Of a stretch of 64,000 nucleotides of DNA, positions 18,902-27,767 are shown piece after piece. Both the position numbers and the translations under genes were made by a program. A model generated the notes under the pieces. The model was not told the origin of the DNA. It saw nothing but the letters and a program-made list of their open reading frames with translations, and searched no databases. Numbering within the stretch: position 1 is the stretch's first letter; every line of letters starts with the position of its first letter. Origin of the DNA: Paenibacillus etheri (lineage in GTDB: Bacteria; Bacillota; Bacilli; Paenibacillales; Paenibacillaceae); NCBI RefSeq assembly GCF_001012825.1, contig NZ_LCZJ02000028.1, positions 296 to 64,295 on the forward strand. The letters are read 5' to 3'.

Positions 18902-19429
18902 ATGAGACATTTATTCATGAAGTTACATCTCTGGGAGCGGCACCTTTTTAAGTGGATCAACGGACGAATGCATAATCGCTTTCTGAACTTTTGGCTCTTC
19001 TATCTCACTCATTTGGGTGGAGCTACAAGCACAATTGTTATCAACATACTGATATGGGCATTTGCTCCTCAACCATGGAGAACTGCTAGCCTGCAAACAA
19101 TGACGGCTCTGGCGGTTAGCCACTTGCCCGTTGCTATCGCCAAAAAACTGTATCCACGTATGCGGCCTTATCTGGCCCTACCGGATACGAACACATTTCG
19201 CAATCCATTGAAGGATCATTCTTTTCCTTCTGGTCATACTACAGCTATCTTTGCTTCAACAGTCCCATATATGGTAGCATTTCCTGCCTTGACCGTTATT
19301 CTGCTGCCGCTGGCCTGTATTGTCGGGTTTTCACGCATTTATCTGGGATTACATTATCCATCTGATGTCTTTGCAGGCTTAGTGATCGGAACCAGTGTTG
19401 CAGCGGGCACTATAGCCTTATGGATCTGA
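18902..19429 (+). CDS. PAP2-family membrane phosphatase
   Basis: 175 aa, several membrane segments. The three phosphatase motifs are all present: KKLYPRMRP, SFPSGHTT and SRIYLGLHYPSDV (catalytic His residues on the outer face). Members dephosphorylate undecaprenyl-PP, phosphatidate or phosphatidylglycerophosphate. GGAGGGAC precedes the ATG. Only 7 nt separate it from the following glycolipid-type glycosyltransferase, so a lipid substrate such as phosphatidate (giving diacylglycerol) is an attractive guess. Confidence 0.9.
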   Translation: MRHLFMKLHLWERHLFKWINGRMHNRFLNFWLFYLTHLGGATSTIVINILIWAFAPQPWRTASLQTMTALAVSHLPVAIAKKLYPRMRPYLALPDTNTFRNPLKDHSFPSGHTTAIFASTVPYMVAFPALTVILLPLACIVGFSRIYLGLHYPSDVFAGLVIGTSVAAGTIALWI

Positions 19430-19436
19430 AGTATAT

Positions 19437-20594
19437 ATGGTTAAACCGGGAAAACCTTTGAGAATAGGTGAATCAAAATTGCAAAAAAAAAGAATTTTAA
19501 TACTCTCAGAAGGCTTTGGCGCAGGACATACACAAGCAGCTTATGCGTTGTCGAGCAGTCTGCGCCAACTGTCACCTAATTTACAAACGAAGGTGCTAGA
19601 GCTTGGGAATTTCCTAAATCCCAAAATGGCACCCATTATTCTGTCCGCATACCGTAAGACGGTAACGACTCAGCCAAAACTGATGGGGTACGTCTACCGT
19701 CACCAGAAATCATTTAATCGTCTTACCACGCTTGCCCTGCATCGTATATTTTATACGCATACTAAAAATGTTGTTATGCAGTTGAAACCTGACGTTATTG
19801 TCTGCACACATTTCATTCCGGGTGCTGTAGTATCTCGTCTTAAGAGGGTGGATCCTACCCTAAAAGTCCCACTCGTAACTGTTATAACGGATTATGACGC
19901 GCATGCCAGCTGGATCAGTCCAGAGGTAGACCGTTATCTGGTATCAACACCAGAGGTTAAATCCAAATTGCGTATGCGAAACATTCCTGCTGCGAAAATC
20001 CAGGTAACAGGTATACCCGTACATCCTAACTTTTGGCAGCATCCTGGAAAGCAGGAGATTCGACAGCAATTCAATTTAAAGGATATCCCAACAGTACTCG
20101 TCATGGGCGGCGGCTGGGGGATCATGAACGATCAGGTTGTAAATGCCTGTCTGGCAGACTGGCGAGACAAGATTCAGATTGTCTATTGTCTTGGAAATAA
20201 CGATAAGCTGCTGCGTGAAATGAAGGAAGATCCACGTTATAATCATCCTAATATTTCCCTAATCGGTTTTACGCGTGAGATTGATAAACTTATGGAAGTA
20301 TCCGATCTGCTCGTCACAAAGCCAGGTGGAATGACCTGCAGTGAAGGGCTCGCTAAAGGAATACCGATGCTTTTCTACAACCCTCTGCCTGGGCAGGAGG
20401 AGGAGAATTGCCGCTATTTTACCGCAGCAGGTTTCGGAGAGCCGATAGAATCTCTAGAAGTAGTCGTGATGTGGATGGAACGCCTCTTACACAATTACGA
20501 AGATGTGGAGAATAAGCGAAAACTTCATCTTGAGGAAATCGCCCGTTACCACCCATTGCAATGTGCTCAGAGCATTATCGAATTACTGGAATAG
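19437..20594 (+). CDS. MGDG-synthase/UgtP-type glycosyltransferase
   Basis: 385 aa. LILSEGFGAGHTQAAYAL at the N-terminus and VTKPGGMTCSEGLAKGIPML near residue 295 are typical of the family that glycosylates diacylglycerol (MurG-like fold). In Bacillus, UgtP makes the glucolipid anchor of lipoteichoic acid. The start is uncertain: ATG 19437 has a poor Shine-Dalgarno, while TTG 19479 is preceded by AGGTGA and gives a conventional N-terminus. It forms a two-gene unit with the PAP2 phosphatase. Confidence 0.85.
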   Translation: MVKPGKPLRIGESKLQKKRILILSEGFGAGHTQAAYALSSSLRQLSPNLQTKVLELGNFLNPKMAPIILSAYRKTVTTQPKLMGYVYRHQKSFNRLTTLALHRIFYTHTKNVVMQLKPDVIVCTHFIPGAVVSRLKRVDPTLKVPLVTVITDYDAHASWISPEVDRYLVSTPEVKSKLRMRNIPAAKIQVTGIPVHPNFWQHPGKQEIRQQFNLKDIPTVLVMGGGWGIMNDQVVNACLADWRDKIQIVYCLGNNDKLLREMKEDPRYNHPNISLIGFTREIDKLMEVSDLLVTKPGGMTCSEGLAKGIPMLFYNPLPGQEEENCRYFTAAGFGEPIESLEVVVMWMERLLHNYEDVENKRKLHLEEIARYHPLQCAQSIIELLE

Positions 20595-20607
20595 TTAATA
20601 AATAAAT

Positions 20608-20646
20608 GCGGCAGCCTCCAAACCACTTGGAGGCTGCCGCTTTTTT
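20608..20646 (+). terminator. Terminator of the PAP2-glycosyltransferase unit
   Basis: A 14-bp stem (GCGGCAGCCTCCAA with TTGGAGGCTGCCGC) then TTTTTT. Confidence 0.95.
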
Positions 20647-20680
20647 ATTGAAACACGTCTTTTGGAGCAGTCCTTTGTAA

Positions 20681-21397
20681 CTACAACCGATATTTATCCA
20701 ATCGGGTAGCTTGATACTGCTTGAGTGCTTCCGCACCTACAATTGCCTCGCAACGATGGATATTCACACCACGTCCGACAAATTTCGTCTCGTATTCCGT
20801 CATAATATGATCCTCATTTATGATGCCGTCCGCATGTAGGTCCAAAGAGATATTTTTCATCTGTAAACCAAAGTCCGCAAATGCATTTAATGAGAATTCA
20901 AATAGGCTTCGGGAATCTGTTTTTAGATGAATTTCACCTAAACCGCTTAACAGCCCGCGATATTTGTCAAGAAAACGCGGGTGTGTCAAACGACGCCGTG
21001 CATGCTTACTCTTTGGCCACGGATCACTGAAGTTAAGATAAATTCGTTCGAGCTCTCCTGGAGCAAATACTTCCTCTGCATAATCAATATTGGCGAGTGC
21101 CAATTTCAGATTAGGAGGCGTCTCATGACCTGCCGGCTCCCATACTGCTCTAGCCTTATCTCCAGCACGTCGGATCAGCTCATCATACATATCAACGCCG
21201 ATAAAATTAATATCGGGATATTTGAAGCTCATTTGGCTGATAAACTGTCCCTTGCCCATTCCGAACTCCACATGGATCGGATGATCATTTCGGAACAGCT
21301 TGGACCACTCACCTTTATAACTCCGAGGGTCAAGAATGACTAGATCGGTCTGTTCTTCCAAACTTTCACGTATTCCTTTTCTTCCGCGTAAACGCAT
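20681..21397 (-). CDS. trmB: tRNA (guanine-N7-)-methyltransferase
   Basis: Makes m7G46 in tRNA. 238 aa. EFGMGKGQF is the SAM site and SDPWPKSKHARRRLTHPRFL the TrmB signature. GGAGGAATACCT precedes the ATG. Stands alone on the minus strand. Confidence 0.96.
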   Translation of the reverse strand: MRLRGRKGIRESLEEQTDLVILDPRSYKGEWSKLFRNDHPIHVEFGMGKGQFISQMSFKYPDINFIGVDMYDELIRRAGDKARAVWEPAGHETPPNLKLALANIDYAEEVFAPGELERIYLNFSDPWPKSKHARRRLTHPRFLDKYRGLLSGLGEIHLKTDSRSLFEFSLNAFADFGLQMKNISLDLHADGIINEDHIMTEYETKFVGRGVNIHRCEAIVGAEALKQYQATRLDKYRL

Positions 21398-21493
21398 AGG
21401 TATTCCTCCGATTATCTCTTATACGATAACTGTCACTTGCAATATTGTGCCGAAATTGTCCCGAAAAGTAAAGGGATTGGGGTAAAAAAGAAA

Positions 21494-21543
21494 AAGGAAT
21501 TCTCTGGTTCAGCTCTTAAATGAGCTATCCAGAGAAATTCCTT
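21494..21543 (-). terminator. Terminator of the small 60-aa gene
   Basis: AAGGAATTTCTCTGG pairs with CCAGAGAATTCCTT (one bulge), followed on the minus strand by TTTCTTTTTT. Confidence 0.85.
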
Positions 21544-21592
21544 CGTTAGTATATTTAGAATTAAGACTCATTCTTGTCCGGTAGATTAGGAT

Positions 21593-21775
21593 CTACTTTG
21601 TGTTTGAGCTGGCAAATGTCTTTTTTTCGAATGCACTACGAATTTTACGCTGTGCATCTGTCTTGATCTTAGGGTTGCCGTTAAATTCCACACCTGTTAG
21701 TGCAAGGGCTTCGTCTGGCGTTAAGTGGACTTCAATCGAATCTTTACCCTCAGCATATACCGTTTGAGAATTCAT
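21593..21775 (-). CDS. Conserved-looking small protein, unknown function
   Basis: 60 aa: MNSQTVYAEGKDSIEVHL, then TPDEALALTGVEF and a basic C-terminus (KTDAQRKIRSAFEKK). The ATG at 21775 is preceded by GTGAGGTGA; a longer frame reaching 21982 crosses this Shine-Dalgarno and the -10 of the promoter and is not credible. It has its own promoter and terminator, so it is a real gene. No family recognised. Confidence 0.75.
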   Translation of the reverse strand: MNSQTVYAEGKDSIEVHLTPDEALALTGVEFNGNPKIKTDAQRKIRSAFEKKTFASSNTK

Positions 21776-21871
21776 TGCTATCACCTCACGGTTATTATTA
21801 TGGATCGGACAACACGAAATTATGAACTCCTGGCTGAATTTCTTTATGCCACAGCAGCTTTTCACACTCTG

Positions 21872-21900
21872 AATATAACATACTATGTAAGCATTTTCAA
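21872..21900 (-). promoter_or_regulatory. Promoter of the 60-aa gene
   Basis: TTGAAA (21900-21895), 17-bp spacer, TATATT (21877-21872). Confidence 0.75.
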
Positions 21901-22101
21901 GTTGAAAGCGCCTTACTTGCGACCTATTTTTCATGCCAGTACCGGGAGTGAATGTTACGCCGAGCTCTGTTTTTTGATACAATGTATTGGGTTATAAAGA
22001 AACGGCTGTGTGTTCTCTTTTATAAGGATGCCATCCGTCTCAGAAAAATATAAGGATAAGGATACTTATCCATGAATTATATTTTCAGAAAGGAGCTCCT
22101 C

Positions 22102-23058
22102 GTGTCTAATCTTCAATACACAACTCCTCCGCGGCTTTGGGGAGATAAACGTTTTCATACCTGGAATTATGAAATGCGTGAACACATGAACACCAAGGTA
22201 TTCAAAGTTATGCTTGATGCAGGCTTTACCTGTCCCAACCGTGACGGCTCCATCGCTAAAGGTGGTTGTACTTTTTGCAGTGCCAGAGGTTCTGGTGATT
22301 TTGCGGGAAGTCGCCGAGATGATCTAGTCACCCAATTTAATAATATCCGTGACAAGCAGCATCTAAAATGGCCAAACGCTAAATACATCGGATATTTTCA
22401 GGCCTATACCAATACGTACGCTCCGGTCGAAGAGCTCAGAGAATATTTCGAAGTGATTTTGCAGCAGCCAGGTGTCGTTGGACTATCTATTGCTACACGG
22501 CCTGACTGTTTGCCAGATGATGTTGTCGAATATTTAGCGGAGCTAAACGAACGCACTTATCTGTGGGTAGAGATGGGTCTTCAGACTATACACGACTCCA
22601 CTTCTGAGCTAATTAATCGGGCACACGATAGCCAGTGTTATGTAGATGCTGTTGAGAAGCTAAGGCGTCACGGCATTCGTGTCTGCACCCATATCATTCA
22701 CGGACTTCCACAGGAGACGCATGAAATGATGCTCGAAACGGTATCTGCTGTGGCTCGCATGGATGTGCAAGGAATTAAGATTCACCTTCTGCATCTCATG
22801 CGCAAAACACCAATGGTGAAGCAATACGAAGCTGGATTGCTACGATTTATGGAACAGGACGAGTATGTAAAGCTGATTGCCGATTCACTCGAAATTTTGC
22901 CCCCTGAAATGATTGTACATCGCTTGACTGGAGACGCCCCCCGGGATCTTTTAGTCGGACCGATGTGGAGTCTCAAGAAATGGGAAGTGCTAAATGCCAT
23001 TGACGATGAGCTTGTTGCTCGTGATACTTGGCAGGGTAAGTATTGGAGGAAAAGCTAA
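22102..23058 (+). CDS. mnmL: Radical SAM protein MnmL (YtqA) for tRNA wobble-uridine modification
   Basis: 318 aa. The iron-sulfur cysteines are in GFTCPNRDG followed by GGCTFC, an arrangement typical of the YtqA/TIGR01212 group. YtqA-group proteins act in mnm5s2U34 synthesis in Gram-positives that lack MnmC. GTG 22102 is preferred over ATG 22072 because AAAGGAG lies just before it. The stop TAA overlaps the next start (TAATG), so it is coupled to mnmM. Confidence 0.9.
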   Translation: MSNLQYTTPPRLWGDKRFHTWNYEMREHMNTKVFKVMLDAGFTCPNRDGSIAKGGCTFCSARGSGDFAGSRRDDLVTQFNNIRDKQHLKWPNAKYIGYFQAYTNTYAPVEELREYFEVILQQPGVVGLSIATRPDCLPDDVVEYLAELNERTYLWVEMGLQTIHDSTSELINRAHDSQCYVDAVEKLRRHGIRVCTHIIHGLPQETHEMMLETVSAVARMDVQGIKIHLLHLMRKTPMVKQYEAGLLRFMEQDEYVKLIADSLEILPPEMIVHRLTGDAPRDLLVGPMWSLKKWEVLNAIDDELVARDTWQGKYWRKS

Positions 23059-23660
23059 TGGGCTTTATGTCCGTTTTAAGCTTTGCTCATAAATTAATCT
23101 CTGAGCGGCTAACTTTAGGTGACCGTGCAATTGATGCCACTGTAGGTACTGGTGCTGATACGCTTTTTCTAGCCAAAACAACCGGAACTCGTGGAGAAGT
23201 CTATGGCTTCGACATCCAAGCTGCAGCACTGACGCTGGCTGAAGAGCGCCTGCGGCTTGCAATAGAGGAAGCTCCCTCGCTCGCTGCCGTTACCTTGCTG
23301 GAACGTAGTCACGCCGAAATGGCTGAAGCCGTTCCAGCAATCTGGCATGGCACGGTTGGAGCTGTAATGTTCAATCTGGGTTACTTGCCTTCAGGAGAGG
23401 CCGACAAGAACATCATCACCCAGACTGATAGCACCATTGCCGCCTTGGAGGCTTCACTCCAGTTACTCCGTCCAGGCGGAATCATTACAGCTGTACTATA
23501 TCCAGGTCACGCAGGCGGAGATCTTGAAGCCGATGCTGTTGAATCTTGGGCAGCGGCTGTTTCCCAAAAGGTAGCGCAGAGCATTGTTTATCGCCAGCTG
23601 CAGCGCACGGATTCACCTTATATGATTGCGCTCGAGAAGAAAAAAGGAATCTCATCTTAG
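23058..23660 (+). CDS. mnmM: tRNA nm5s2U34 methyltransferase MnmM (YtqB)
   Basis: 200 aa Rossmann-fold SAM methyltransferase: DATVGTGADTLFLA (SAM loop), GFDIQ, and the family motif FNLGYLPSGEADK. MnmM methylates nm5s2U34 to mnm5s2U34 in tRNA. GGAGGAAAAGCTA precedes the ATG at 23058; a TTG at 23043 overlaps the Shine-Dalgarno. Partner of mnmL as in B. subtilis ytqAB. Confidence 0.9.
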   Translation: MGFMSVLSFAHKLISERLTLGDRAIDATVGTGADTLFLAKTTGTRGEVYGFDIQAAALTLAEERLRLAIEEAPSLAAVTLLERSHAEMAEAVPAIWHGTVGAVMFNLGYLPSGEADKNIITQTDSTIAALEASLQLLRPGGIITAVLYPGHAGGDLEADAVESWAAAVSQKVAQSIVYRQLQRTDSPYMIALEKKKGISS

Positions 23661-23706
23661 TCTGTAAACAATCAAACCATCTTATATTTGGAAGGAAGAT
23701 GTACTA

Positions 23707-24675
23707 ATGACTCAACCATATCCTTTGAAATTTCAACCGGAGTTTAAAGAACGTGTCTGGGGTGGCCGCGCGCTGGAGAAATTCGGCCTAGATCTGCCAG
23801 AGGGACATATTGGCGAAGGCTGGATGATCGCCGATCACGCGAATGGCACGTCTTCGGTGGTAAACGGAGAGTTAGCCGGTCAAGGCTTGGATCAAATTCG
23901 AGAGCAATTCGGGCATGAATGGTTCGGAAGCAAAGGAATATCAGAAGCAGGTGGAAGATTCCCTCTACTAATCAAATTGCTGGATTGCAACGACAATCTC
24001 TCCGTTCAAGTCCACCCTACAGATGATTATGAGGGATTGCCACAAGGTGAACTGGGAAAAACAGAGATGTGGTACGTATTAGATGCTAAGCCAGGTGCCA
24101 AGATCATCTATGGTCTTAAAGATGGCGTAGACCGTGAAACATTGCGAGAAGCACTGGAGAATGGCACTGTCATGGATAGTCTTCAAGAAGTATCTGTCTC
24201 CGCAGGAGACTCCTTCTATATCCCAGCCGGAACCGTTCATGCGCTATGCGCAGGTGTCGTTGTAGCAGAGATCCAGCAAAATTCCGACACTACATACCGC
24301 ATTTATGACTATGACCGTCCAGGCCTGGACGGAAAGCCACGTGAGCTTCATATTGAAGATTCACTTAATGTTACAGCTTATGAAGGCGCCGGGGCTACTT
24401 CGATGAAGACAGATAACGCAGTCCCTGGAGAGTGGCTGCAACTTGCCGCTTCGCCATATTTTATTGTGGAAAAAGGAATTGTAAATGGTTCTTGGGGCCT
24501 CACCACTACAGAAGACAGCTTCACTATTCTAGTGATCTGTGAAGGCAGCGGACATCTTACTTGGGATGGCGGCTCTCAGCCTTATGCGGCAGGAGAGTGC
24601 TATCTGATTCCTTCCAGCCTCGGCCGTTATGCTATCGAAGGTCATTCTACTGTGCTTCGCTCTTATTTACCATAA
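23707..24675 (+). CDS. manA: Mannose-6-phosphate isomerase, class I
   Basis: 322 aa. Interconverts mannose-6-P and fructose-6-P. Zinc ligands are visible in VQVHPTDDY, KTEMWYVL and PAGTVHALCAG (cupin fold). GGAAGGAAGATG precedes the ATG. It follows mnmM by 46 nt and may be cotranscribed with it and with the hydrolase. Confidence 0.95.
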   Translation: MTQPYPLKFQPEFKERVWGGRALEKFGLDLPEGHIGEGWMIADHANGTSSVVNGELAGQGLDQIREQFGHEWFGSKGISEAGGRFPLLIKLLDCNDNLSVQVHPTDDYEGLPQGELGKTEMWYVLDAKPGAKIIYGLKDGVDRETLREALENGTVMDSLQEVSVSAGDSFYIPAGTVHALCAGVVVAEIQQNSDTTYRIYDYDRPGLDGKPRELHIEDSLNVTAYEGAGATSMKTDNAVPGEWLQLAASPYFIVEKGIVNGSWGLTTTEDSFTILVICEGSGHLTWDGGSQPYAAGECYLIPSSLGRYAIEGHSTVLRSYLP

Positions 24676-24702
24676 ATCGAGAACCTTTAGGAGGAATGGA
24701 CC

Positions 24703-25653
24703 ATGAAGGAAAACAGTTTTACCTTAACGGATCCCATAGGTGTAAATATCCATGTCTATGAATGGTTACCTGAATCCGATGTTCCAGTTAGGGGAGTCGT
24801 GCAAATTTCTCACGGAATGTGTGAAACGGCTGTCCGTTACGCTCGTTTTGCGGAAGCATTAACCGGAATAGGTTATGCAGTATATGTCAATGACCACCGG
24901 GGACATGGTAGAACCGCTGGTCAAGTCAATTTGCTCGGCGATGTTGGGGAAGACGGGTTTTATTGGATGCGGCGCAATCTGTTGCAGGTAGCTGCCAAAG
25001 CGCTCTCCAAACATGAAGGAAAGCCCATCTTTCTATTCGCTCATAGCATGGGTTCCTTTCTGGCCCAAAAGCTGATGTGTGAAGAAGGTAATGAAATCTA
25101 TGCAGGGTTTATCCTAAGCGGTACAAATGGTCCTCGCGGTATGCTGCGCCTTGGAGAATCTCTGGCCAGTGCACAGCTTAAGCTTAAGGGTGAACATCAC
25201 CGCAGTGTACTGCTGAACAGCTTAGTATTCGGCAGTTACAACCGTACCTTCTCTCCTGTAAGAACAGCATATGACTGGCTGAGCAGCGATACTGAGGAAG
25301 TAGATAAGTATATTTCTGATCCATTCTGCGGAGCCATTTGTACGACACGCTTTTTCCGTGGTTTCTTCCACCTACTAAGGGAGATTCATTCCGAGGAATC
25401 ACTTAGAACATTATGTACAAGTAAGCCCATTTATATATTTGGCGGGGATAAGGACCCTGTCGGGATGAACGGTCAAGGCATTCCTCGTCTTGCAGAGCTG
25501 TACAAGAAACGAGGGATATCGGACGTAGAGTATAAGCTCTATCCAGGAGGCAGGCATGAAATGCTTAACGAGGTGAATCGGGATCAAGTTACAGCCAATG
25601 TGCTTAACTGGTTAGACCAGCATCTCCCTTCTGAGGTTACGACTACAGCTTAA
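24703..25653 (+). CDS. Alpha/beta hydrolase (monoacylglycerol lipase / lysophospholipase-like)
   Basis: 316 aa. Oxyanion-region SHGM and NDHRGHGRT, nucleophile elbow FAHSMGSFL (Ser ~118), acid GGDKDPVG and catalytic His in YPGGRHEMLNE: a complete Hydrolase_4 triad. No signal peptide, so cytosolic. AGGAGGAATGG precedes the ATG. Last gene before a terminator. Confidence 0.9.
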   Translation: MKENSFTLTDPIGVNIHVYEWLPESDVPVRGVVQISHGMCETAVRYARFAEALTGIGYAVYVNDHRGHGRTAGQVNLLGDVGEDGFYWMRRNLLQVAAKALSKHEGKPIFLFAHSMGSFLAQKLMCEEGNEIYAGFILSGTNGPRGMLRLGESLASAQLKLKGEHHRSVLLNSLVFGSYNRTFSPVRTAYDWLSSDTEEVDKYISDPFCGAICTTRFFRGFFHLLREIHSEESLRTLCTSKPIYIFGGDKDPVGMNGQGIPRLAELYKKRGISDVEYKLYPGGRHEMLNEVNRDQVTANVLNWLDQHLPSEVTTTA

Positions 25654-25663
25654 GAGTACAAAT

Positions 25664-25713
25664 AGGGGTGTCCAAAGAGCCGTGAAATGGCTAGTTGGGA
25701 CACCCCTTATTTT
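25664..25713 (+). terminator. Terminator after the hydrolase gene
   Basis: AGGGGTGTCC pairs with GGACACCCCT, with an inner AGCC/GGCT helix, then TTATTTTT. Confidence 0.88.
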
Positions 25714-25847
25714 TGATTAGGATAAACATTGGCACTTGGTGTGGGCACTTTGATTTATGAGCAGGTTCTCAAACGAAAGCAATCCAACTTCTAGACGGTC
25801 TATCCTTCCAACTATTAAGCAACTTCTTCCGAACCACCCTATTTATT

Positions 25848-27752
25848 TTACAACGGCAGCGTATAGTACTGAGCGCGTTGGCTCTCGTTCTGCTGATACA
25901 TTACGATTAGCAGTGTGCGACCTTCTCGAACGGAAGTTGATTCAGCTACGGCTACAGACGAGCTTGTGGTTTGGACAGACTCTTCTAAACCGCTATCTGC
26001 GACTCCCTGTAATAACGACTCGGAAGAAGGCAAAGCCTCGTCGATAATGTCCGCTTCCTCTCCCTCTGAACCCCCATCCGCCCGAAGACCGCTAATGGAT
26101 TCCAGCACCGCTTCTAGCGAGAACGGTAGTACTTCAAGCACCGTATATTTTTGCAGCTCTCTTTCACTGAGTCCGGCTTCTGCCAACTGAGCAGAGATTT
26201 GACCCGGATTAGCAGCGATATCCTTCAAGTAACTCGACCAATCCGATTTATCCAGCACGAAATCCCACCAGATTTTGCGAGGCTTATACTTGTGTCCTAG
26301 GAAATAATCAAGCTTCATTAGCCCAGTAATAATATCCATAGACGGCGTCCCACGATCTATCAAGAAGGACTGCAAACGGGTAAAGAGATCTTCTAGCTGG
26401 TGCCCAATCTTTTGCCAACCTCTCTCCTCCCAATAATCACCGAACTCCTGAAAGAAATCGAATGGTGAATCAAACACGTGACGAATCAAGTATTTGGCCG
26501 TATGGTCCATCCGATGGCTGTTCCAGTATTTTTCCAGCACATCCTCAAGCCGCTTCAAACGGATAATATCCGAGAAGGACATCATATGACTACTAAGAAT
26601 TTCGTAAGGGGCATGTTCCATATACGTATACTCATATTTTGCCGCCTGTGCGCGCAGACCCGTCCCGCGAAGCATTTTGAGAAATCCAAGCTGCAGCTCT
26701 TCTGGCTCCATAACGAATACATCATTAAAGGTTTTACGGAAGGTGGTGTAATCCTCCATTGGAAGCCCTGCGATCAAATCTAGATGCTGATCGATATTAC
26801 GACTTTCCTTAATCTTCATTACTGTACGAGACAGCTTCTTGAAATTCTGGCGACGTTTAACGAGCTCGTTCGTCTCATCATTCGTAGACTGTACACCAAT
26901 CTCAAACCTAAAGATGCCCGGAGGCGCATTCTTCGACAGGAAATCCAGAACTTCTGGCCGCATGATATCTGCTGTGATTTCAAACTGGAACACACAGCCT
27001 TGATGATTATCGATCAGGAATTGAAACATTTCCATCGCATAGTTACGGTTGATATTGAAGGTGCGGTCCAGGAATTTAATGATTTTGGCACCATTTTCAA
27101 TTAAGTAGAGGAGATCAGACTTCACTCGTTCAATATCATAGTAACGTACGCCTACCTCAATACTGGATAAACAAAATTGACAGTTAAACGGGCACCCACG
27201 GCTTGTCTCAAAATAAACAATACGTTTGCTCAAATCTGGAATATCCTCGGGAAAACGATGCGGTGTAGGCAGCGTATTTAGATCGCTTTTGGGACGAGGT
27301 GGATTTACAATGATCTCTTCTCCCTTACGATAAGCAGCTCCGTACACAAAATGAAATTTACGGTCGTCTCTCAGCTCCTGCAGCAGATGATGAAAGGTCT
27401 CTTCTCCATCTCCGTTGACAATAAAGTCAACACCAGCCTCTCTCTTCATCCAATGCAGTGGCTCATAAGAAACTTCCGGACCACCGAGAACAATCGTAAC
27501 TTCAGGCATCACTTGCTTAAGGATACCCACTAGCTTAAGTGTCTCTTCGATATTCCAAATATAACAGGAGAAACCAATCACATCCGGCCGTTTCTGAAAC
27601 AAGTCGGACACGATATTCATCACGGGATCTTTGATGGTGTACTCTACCAAATGAATATCCTTAAATTCATGCTCACTGTAAGCTTTTAGCAAACGAATCG
27701 CCAGTGAAGTATGGATGTATTTGGCGTTTAATGTGGTTAGGATGATTTTCAT
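25848..27752 (-). CDS. B12-binding radical SAM protein with DUF4080
   Basis: 634 aa. The N-terminal cobalamin-binding fold (residues 1-~135: ILTTLNAKYIHTSLAIRLL, GFSCYIWN, LGGPEVSYEP) is followed by a radical SAM core with CPFNCQFC (~198-205), then DUF4080. The substrate is unknown. Unusual point: a ~55-residue acidic, Ser-rich insert (GGSEGEEADIIDEALPSSES onward) splits the C-terminal domain before the final RTLLIVMYQQ. recQ lies 15 nt upstream in the same direction, so the two are probably cotranscribed. Confidence 0.88.
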   Translation of the reverse strand: MKIILTTLNAKYIHTSLAIRLLKAYSEHEFKDIHLVEYTIKDPVMNIVSDLFQKRPDVIGFSCYIWNIEETLKLVGILKQVMPEVTIVLGGPEVSYEPLHWMKREAGVDFIVNGDGEETFHHLLQELRDDRKFHFVYGAAYRKGEEIIVNPPRPKSDLNTLPTPHRFPEDIPDLSKRIVYFETSRGCPFNCQFCLSSIEVGVRYYDIERVKSDLLYLIENGAKIIKFLDRTFNINRNYAMEMFQFLIDNHQGCVFQFEITADIMRPEVLDFLSKNAPPGIFRFEIGVQSTNDETNELVKRRQNFKKLSRTVMKIKESRNIDQHLDLIAGLPMEDYTTFRKTFNDVFVMEPEELQLGFLKMLRGTGLRAQAAKYEYTYMEHAPYEILSSHMMSFSDIIRLKRLEDVLEKYWNSHRMDHTAKYLIRHVFDSPFDFFQEFGDYWEERGWQKIGHQLEDLFTRLQSFLIDRGTPSMDIITGLMKLDYFLGHKYKPRKIWWDFVLDKSDWSSYLKDIAANPGQISAQLAEAGLSERELQKYTVLEVLPFSLEAVLESISGLRADGGSEGEEADIIDEALPSSESLLQGVADSGLEESVQTTSSSVAVAESTSVREGRTLLIVMYQQNESQRAQYYTLPL

Positions 27753-27767
27753 GCTACACGACCTTCT

